This document shows, one piece after another, positions 57,296 through 64,000 of a stretch of DNA of 64,000 bases. Below the pieces are notes generated by a model. It was not told where the DNA came from and did no database searches. It was given only the letters and a program-made list of their open reading frames with translations. Each line of letters starts with the position of its first letter. Positions within the stretch are counted from its first letter, which is position 1. Where the stretch lies: positions 55,605,802 to 55,669,801 of the forward strand of contig NC_012871.2 in NCBI RefSeq assembly GCF_000003195.3. The letters are read 5' to 3'. This DNA comes from Sorghum bicolor (lineage: Eukaryota; Streptophyta; Magnoliopsida; Poales; Poaceae). A program made the position numbers and the translations under genes.

Positions 57296-58460
57296 CATGC
57301 ATGACCCTAAACTATATATTAAGTGGTTTGATGTTGGCTGACCGTCGTTTCACAGGAGAAAATATATATATATGTCAGTGCTATCGCAAAGGTTTTTACT
57401 AAATTGGAAAATAAAATCCGTTGCGAGGATGACTTTGGGATTTGGGAACACATGTTTGTGACCCATTGATCTTTGCAATTGAACCACACATTAAAAACAG
57501 GTTTGGAGCTGGGATGTACACTCAGCCATGTCCAAGGACCAGCAACATGTGCCTCTGCCAGCCGCCAGGTTTCATGGTAGCCTGATTTAGGATATAATCT
57601 GCAATGGCCGATTGTGCACCATTTGCATAGATATCTTGAACAGATGTGCCTTCAAAAGCTCAAACTGAGCCCAACGACACTGCCAAGGTATCGAATAACT
57701 ACCTACGTTTTATGTTTCCAACCGAGAGGCAGAAAGAAGAAATACACAGATTTCTCAATCTCCCAAGTTCCAGACACTACACAAGCTACAAAGCCCAAAA
57801 AGAATCCCTGATAGCTCCACGCGGTCCCAGGTGACCGAATCAATATCCTGCCACTCTTTCCTTTCTTACGCTAAAAAGGAGAGAACATTCGCATGTGGTG
57901 CTCAGGCTCCTATTTGTATGATGTGCAGGCTTGGTATAGAATATACTTCCTCCCAGATAAGTTTTTGGATGAAGGACTCGCCTGTCTAAACTTTTGGGTA
58001 GGAGAAGCAGAGTTGGTATGTTTAGTTTGTAGGTTTCCAAAAAAGCCCCATATGGCATGGCTCGAAATGGCTCTAACTCCTTGCTAAACTGTCATTCTCA
58101 AGTAAAGCCATTTTTCTTTCCTACTAAAATAAATTAGAAGCCGGATGAAGCCATCATTTTTTGTTTCACTAGCTCTTGGGATCCATTAGAAGCTGGAACC
58201 GTTCGGAGCCATGCCAAATGAGATATAAATAGTCACTTGAAACAAAGCTGATGGTGCACTCATTTATTTTTGTTTTTATTTTTTTAAGACTTCACCGGAG
58301 GGGTGAGTGCCCCACCTGAATTTTATTTCATTGACGCCGGCAGGCCAGTGCACGGAATAGCATTCATTTAGATGCTTTGATGGTGATGTGATCTGTATGT
58401 GTTGAGTTTAGATGACAGTTGATTCACATAAATATTGGACCTAGTTTTGGTTCTCCTATG
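57296..58460 (+). other. Intronic sequence, nothing firmly recognised
   Basis: AT-rich, with short open frames and no domain. A stretch at about 58280-58345 (ACCGGAGGGGTGAGTGCCCCACC, then TTTTATTTCATTG) resembles the 3' end of another plant LINE in minus orientation, but it is too short to be sure. Confidence 0.35.
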
Positions 58461-59088
58461 TAAGGCTGGACAAAAAACTCGTAACCCGCTAGCTCGCTCG
58501 ACTCGCTCGTTAATAGCTTGACTCGAGCTCGACTCGTTTTATAATGAGCCAGCTCGTTTTATAATGAGCCAATTCGTTTTATAACGAGCCAGCTTGAGCT
58601 ATCTCGTGAGCTGCTTGTGAGCCATAACGAGCCAGTCAATTATTATGCTAGCAACTAAAATTGGCTCGACTATATGCCTAAATATTTCTCAGTAGCTCGA
58701 CCTAGCCCATTCGTGAATCCCTAACTTTATTCGTCAATGGATGATGCTTAACCTATATGAGTATGACTATTATGTGGTCATGGTCGTGATCGTAGTACGA
58801 TGGCTGGACAAAACTCTAATTTGTTTGTTGAATTTGTTAAAGTTATAAGTACTTTGTTTAGTTCATTTTAAGTATGTATGTGATGTATTTGTTGTTCAAT
58901 TGCTTTTATAAATTTATAGTCTCTTTGTAATATGTTTTTATGATTTTGCTCACGAGCCAAACGAGCTGCTCGAGCTCACTAACGAGCCGAGCCGAGCCAG
59001 CCTTCTAGCTCGTTTGTATTTGTGTAACGAGCCGAGCTATAACGAGCCAAGCCACTAACGAGCCGAGCTGGCTTGATATCCAGCCCTA
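58461..59088. mobile_element. hAT-like non-autonomous DNA transposon
   Basis: 628 bp with short terminal inverted repeats (TAAGGCTGGA / TATCCAGCCCTA) and an 8-bp target duplication differing in one base (CTCCTATG 58453-58460, CTCCTATT 59089-59096). 8-bp duplications and short TIRs are typical of hAT. The inner ends are rich in CGAGC/GCTCG motifs, with three 20-bp tandem units (TCGTTTTATAATGAGCC type, 58531-58590). No transposase. Confidence 0.78.
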
Positions 59089-59215
59089 CTCCTATTGGAT
59101 TTGATCTGGACCCTCTATTTGTTGGGTTGATTGAAATGATATATGTGCCATTATGGTGTCTCTTTTTTGTTTATGTCTGAATATCTCCCATTTTCTTGGC
59201 TTAGATACCAAAAAA

Positions 59216-60864
59216 ATGGAACCACCAATCTATGGGATGGGACGACCTAAATCTACTTATGCTTTCTACTTTGTCAAGATCCGCTCATTTGAGGATCCTC
59301 AGTTGAGAGAAAAGTTCATGGATGCTCAAAATAAGTTCGAGAAAGAGATCCAAGCTCGCAGCAAAATTATCGAGGCTGTAAGAGCCAAGAAGGTATTGTT
59401 TTTAGTTTCTCCTGGTAATAAAATCTTCCTTGCTGATGCATGATGCTTCATTTTATATTAACATAGATTTGATGCCCTATTATTGTGTTTAAATGGATGT
59501 ATGTTCTGTTGCTGGCCTAATTGTGTCATCAATGGGATTGGACTACTCGACAGGTGAGGCTCATGCTTTAACCATGTTGTATCACGTTTTACAGCTTATC
59601 CTTTATTTGCAGATGGAACGCTCAACTATAATCTCGGAGCTAAAGCCATTGACAGCTCAGAACAAACGTTATAATGAAGTTGTGGCGGAGAAATTGAAGG
59701 AGATGGAACTGCCTCAAAACCGTTTAGGCATGTTTCTTAAAAACGACGATATGCAGGCACAGCGAGCAGGTTTTTGCTCTTCTGTTGAAGAGCTTGAGCA
59801 AACGGTATGCCTTAAAACTTTGTCAGTTCAACATCCACGTCACCAATAATGATACAATGTGTTTTCTCTCTACCGCCTTCATAGATCAAGATGTCGAATG
59901 ACCGCATAGCTCATAAGAGTATATCTTTACGTGAGGAGAAATGTCTGGCCAATGAAATTAAGAACCTTGAAAAAAACATATCAAAGGTCATTTATAACTC
60001 TACTATTCGAGCTAAGCTCCAAGATACAGTGGACGGAAATGAGATCAGACAGGACCAAGTTAGAGTAAGTATATTATACTCATCTTTTGTTTCTACAAGT
60101 ATTTTTCTGAAGAAAGAAAAAAGTAGTGATGATATACATTCAGATCATTGATGGAACAAGGAAGGAGCAGCAAGCAGTCAGATCTAAGATTAAGGGCCTA
60201 GAGGATGAGTTAAGAGTTGTTGACACCGAGATTGCATCAATTCAAGAAGATTTAGATGCAGCAACTGCTAGAAAGGACAAGGCATATGAGTCATTGGTGG
60301 AACTGAGAACAGTGCATGATGCGAAAGTAAGTTCACATCTCTTTAAAATTCCTCATGAAAAGAATAAGGGAATGTATGTTCTCATCATTTTGTTTTTCTT
60401 CTATGCTTGAGCTAAGAAACAGGAACACATCATTTACTTTAGATACTCCTTGTTTTGATTAAACATAAACTTGCCAAAGTGTTTTTTCTTGTTATGTCTA
60501 AAGTACTTGTGTTGGGCAATTCATTGATACTCTCCTGCACTTGATCCAGAACGCGTCCTTAATTGAAAACTGCTGTGTTTTGGATAAAGCTAGAGATTAT
60601 GCTTCGAGGAGATTGGTGGCAGAGCTGGGAGCGCTCCACGAGGCTGAGGTGTTTTTTGAATGTTATATGTTGTCTCGTGCATTGACCTTTTGTGAACTCA
60701 CATGTACTTGTACTGAACATTTGTTACTATTGTAGGTTGACAAGTTCATGGCTCAATGGTGTAACAGCAAGGCTTTCAGAGAGGACTATGAGAAGAGGAC
60801 CATTTCCTCTCTCATTGTCCGGCAGCTGGACAGAGATGGCCGAATGAGGATTCCTGATTATTGA
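59216..60864 (+). CDS. Proton pump-interactor-like coiled-coil protein, C-terminally short
   Basis: Six coding exons, each a multiple of three: 59216-59392, 59613-59804, 59885-60064, 60144-60326, 60550-60648, 60736-60864; 319 residues. It begins [14 protein letters not shown] followed by [12 protein letters not shown], and continues as almost unbroken coiled coil ending [29 protein letters not shown], all diagnostic of PPI1/BIP103-type proteins that bind and stimulate the plasma-membrane H+-ATPase. Known family members continue for 200-300 residues with a charged region and a C-terminal membrane anchor; here a TGA follows directly, so the protein would be soluble. An upstream non-coding exon probably lies at about 54400-54530. 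The start codon is the first ATG after the acceptor at 59204. Confidence 0.85.
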
Positions 60865-62430
60865 AATTGGATGAGAAATTGCTAGAGAGTAGAGAATTCA
60901 ATAACTCCATAGGGATGAAAACAGTGTAGGAAAATAGGGACATAAAATGATTTTTTTAACAATAAAGGGAAAGGATATAGGACGAGATAAAATGCACTGC
61001 ACTGCATAAAGATATTGGATGTTTACTTCCTTCAGACCGTGAAGGAATTTCCTTCTACGAAATTTGGTTCCAATTTTTTTAACATTAGGGTCCAACGCTT
61101 AGCTATACAAGCTTTCAGGTTTCCCCATCCCATGGAATTTGTACTTTATATATCCAAAAAAATCATTTATTGAAACCATGGAGGTTTGGTTAAATGAAAA
61201 AACTCAAATGGCAAGTTGGCATAACTCGGCTCTGAGCCAAAGCTAGACTTCATCTCGTTTAGTATAAAGCTGAGAAATTACATGACAGAATACTACTTTT
61301 CGAACGATAAATTCAGATATTTTTCCCTGATTTTTGGAGTCTATTGTAAGGCTAAACAGGTTAACCTAAAACTCAAATATAGCCTTACGGGATAAATTTT
61401 AATTTTAAAGTTACAAGAAGTATGATGTTGGATACAAGTAAAAATTGGTGGTATGTCCTAGCATCTACTTGAAAATTTCAAAGAATTTTAAATATACATA
61501 GGTCCTTTTTTGGATCCACATAAAAAGAAAAAAACAAACATGTACTCTAAAAAACTAAGAGATAAAAGCTTATCACATCATGGGGGTTGGTGTGACTATG
61601 TGTACAATCACACCATCCACTCTAGCATGAGTTAATACCGTGTCATGCTGGTGGCTTACGCGGAAAGTGGTCTTCAGACACGACATGGCTTACATGAAAA
61701 GTGTTCTCTAAACATACCAATGTTGTTAGTTAGTGGCACTAGTCATGCCAATACATGTGGCACTGAAGTGGTGCAACTAATAATGCTAAAAATAGTTTGA
61801 AATAAAATGTCTCTTTTTAAAACTATTAGTTTTTTAGTAGCTAAAAAAATCTCTTGTGCCCTCGTCAAAGGATCGTTTCTCACACGCCACAATTGTTTGC
61901 CTCTCCGATGAGGTCGTCGTGGTCGAGTTTCTCACTCACTGCAGTTGTAGCCAAAGTCGAGGATGTCAAATTAGCAATTCTTGCTCATTTTGATGTCCTC
62001 AACGCGTAGCTAAGAACTTGTGGATCAGATGTTCACCACCATCAATTCTCCTTCATGAATATAGCACTGGTGATCTGGTAGATGACGAAGAGCTAGAGCA
62101 TGCCCACCATCCTCTTGTCATCGTTCTCGACATGGAAGTTGCTAGGGAATACATGCTAGCTGCAGAAGGAACTAGCCATGCTTCTGACTATAGCAAAAAA
62201 GATGATGAGGTGATTCATAAGGAATTCTAGCTTATCCAAGAGACTCCAGGAAGAATGGCAGGGGCACTGGACTTACTCGTACCAGCCGCGTCCCCTAGAC
62301 TCTCACCTCCTTCAGTGCCAACTAGGTTGTTTTCTGGAGGCGGTAGGGGCATATTATCAAATTTCCACCCCCACTCCTAGAACGAAAAGACTCACATCAG
62401 AGAACAAACAAGGAAGACACAGAATTCAAG
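60865..62430. other. Intergenic, no gene recognised
   Basis: Probably 3' untranslated sequence of the previous gene for the first few hundred bases, then unassigned DNA. A 70-residue open frame at 62018-62230 is acidic and matches nothing I know. No terminal repeats or tandem arrays noticed. Confidence 0.4.
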
Positions 62431-62436
62431 TACTAT

Positions 62437-63203
62437 TTAAAAAGAAGGACAACTCATTGTGGGAGGTGGGATGGAGGCGAAGTACTCATCAACCCTATGA
62501 GGGACAACGCTCACGCCCTTTAGGATCTTGTGGAGGCATTCCAAGACTTCCTCTTCCGTGAGCTCCACCATTGGAACCATCCGGAATGGGTCCTCTGCTC
62601 CCACATACTCGAAGACGTAGTTCTCCCTTGTCTTTAGGGGTTGAACCCGGCGGCGAAGGTAGCTAGCGACAATCCTGAACCCAAACAAGCCTTGCTGCTT
62701 CAAGACGTTGATCCTGCCCAGTAGCAACTCAATCTTTTGCAGGTCTTTTTCTGATAGTGGCATCTTCTCCCAATGGTAATTGATGACCGACCTAGCATCA
62801 GAATGCACGGCAAGGGGAGGCTCATATTCCTGATGTAAAACCACTCGGTTCGCTAGTCCTTCATCAAGTCAACTAGGGTATATTCAAAGAACTCTTTTTG
62901 TTTATTCAGATGGAATTGGATCCCATACCCATCAAGGACAGAAGTATAGTCACTCCTGGGATGCGGCTTCAAACGAAACAATAGTGAAAAAGGTTTTGGA
63001 GGGGAGGATGCCAAGGAATGCCTCATAGAAGTGAACCAAGATAGAAAGATGAAGAACCCCATTAAGGATGAGATGGTTCAAAGAGATGTCAAAGTAAGGG
63101 AGGAAACAATAAAGGAAAGGAGAAGTTGGGAGGCATAAGACATCACGAACAAAGGCCACAAAAAGAATAATCTCACCAGGGTTGAGGATAGGAACCTGGT
63201 GCT
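62437..63203 (-). pseudogene. Retroelement 'gypsy-type transposon' domain ORF (Transposase_28-like), broken
   Basis: On the minus strand from 63203: an N-terminal block (LFVAFVRDVLCLPTSPFLYCFLPYFDISLNHL...ILVHFYEAFLGILPS), a frame change at about 62990, a second block (GYGIQFHLNKQKEFFEYTLVDLMKD) with a TAG at about 62855, and a third block (VINYHWEKMPLSEKDLQKIELLLGRINVLKQQGLFGFRIVASYLRRR) to the stop at 62437. The order resembles the PF04195-type 'putative gypsy type transposon' domain common in grass retroelements. The start of the domain is cut off by the LTR at 63204. Confidence 0.65.
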
Positions 63204-64000
63204 TGCCGGTATTTCTTATGCACAATTAAAATATGAAGGATTCTGCAAGCGCACAGAAGACCATTGTGGCATTTTACTAGGAGTATTTCAGGTATCGTTA
63301 TTTATATTTTACCACTGAGAAACAATGGATAAAGATATTGATAGTTCACCATTATGTATCTACTAACTAATACACCAACTAGACTAAAGTAGGGGTAGAT
63401 AATATATGATAGAAATTATGCATATATGACACACACTGGAGAATTCTATGATAAAAGAGTAGATAGCTAAAGTGAGAGGACAACGAGAGAGTTTAAGGTT
63501 CCTAAATACTTCTCTATTACTAGGGTTCTATAATAACTAATTTATGATAGGTAAAGCAATCACACAATAACATTTCGGGACATCAGAACACTAGTCACGA
63601 AAAGATGAGAACGGGACTAGGAAGCTCCGACTATGGTCCTACAACACCAATCCAAACGTGGTGCAATACGTCGGCCATCAGGGCTGTCACCACCTGGGGC
63701 TACCACAACTATCCGTAGAACTGGGTGCAATGTTGGGTAACCTATAGTCTAGACACCATGTCTCTACTACAAATTACTACTCTAGTCACAATTAATAATT
63801 AGAGCACCCGATGCGGGCGGAGATCCTACGCTAAAGTATAACAACCATACTAACCAATCAAATGTAATGCATAAAAGTAAATAGAGAATATAAAATATAT
63901 TAAAGCATAAGTCTTAAAAGAAAAGATACAAAGATATACCAGAACTCTGATGACTCATCCGAAGACTCCTCCGGAACCCGGGCATAGCGTCGCTCTCCCT
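63204..64000 (-). repeat. LTR of an A/C-related element, runs off the right edge
   Basis: It begins TGCCGGTATTTCTTATGC. It then carries AAGCGCACAG, then TTTTAC...GTATTTCAGGTATCGTTATTTATATTTTACCACTG, which aligns with the first ~280 bp of the element A LTR (17040-17150). The preceding bases resemble the GGTGCTT/AATGCTT that precede the A and C LTRs, but no tRNA-Asp primer site is present; the neighbouring bases are coding-like sequence of the broken ORF. Strand is by analogy. Confidence 0.65.

Noticed and set aside
62018..62230. 70-codon acidic frame
   Set aside because: Short, no domain, no splice or neighbour support; left as unassigned.

Overview
The window is nuclear DNA from a grass, most likely a panicoid such as sorghum or a close relative. 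I infer this from spliced plant genes (an LRR-VIII-2 receptor kinase with malectin domain, an NADH kinase, a proton-pump-interactor protein) beside typical grass repeats: Athila- and Tat-type Ty3 elements, Tourist-like MITEs, a miniature TRIM/SMART-like retrotransposon and plant L1 LINEs. The species is an inference; no database was searched.

Positions 1-34379 are a nested pile of LTR retrotransposons. Element A (minus strand, about 1-18120) is a gag-protease element with no reverse transcriptase or integrase. It was split by element C (1403-10681, minus strand, target duplication GTGGG), an Athila-like element with a full gag-pol frame broken only by two stop codons. It was also split by a 1936-bp solo LTR (13205-15140, duplication AGGAT) that interrupts the protease gene. 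Element B (about 18121-34379, plus strand) is a large decayed Tat-type element with two RNase H domains. It carries an antisense, seven-exon plant-mobile-domain gene downstream of integrase. B was hit by a solo LTR of the A family (20002-21643, duplication GAGAG) and by a 2.9-kb solo LTR (23989-26896, duplication GTTAC/GTTAG).

Positions 34380-42432 hold a Tourist-like MITE, a GC-rich stretch with a 131-bp tandem duplication, an unrecognised multi-exon gene (37866-40138) and a 5'-truncated LINE with a 12-bp target duplication. They end in what looks like a Helitron 3' terminus (hairpin plus CTAG at 42432), so the unrecognised gene may be captured cargo.

Positions 42433-61000 are the genic part. 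A 24-exon receptor kinase (43661-51286, plus) converges on a five-exon NADH kinase (51983-54165, minus), with a 281-bp miniature LTR retrotransposon between them. The NADH kinase is head-to-head with a C-terminally short proton-pump-interactor gene (coding exons 59216-60864, plus). The probable 4.7-kb first intron of that gene holds a LINE and a hAT-like non-autonomous element. The window closes with an antisense 'gypsy-type transposon' ORF (62437-63203) abutting another A-like LTR that runs off the right edge.

The most interesting pattern is complementary coding between elements A and C. They share LTR ends, tRNA-Asp primer site and 3' non-coding sequence. A has a zinc knuckle and two retropepsin domains but no polymerase. 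C has polymerase and integrase, but its Gag lacks a zinc knuckle and its protease region lacks the catalytic Asp. The second highlight is the antisense spliced gene in element B with its own TATA box.
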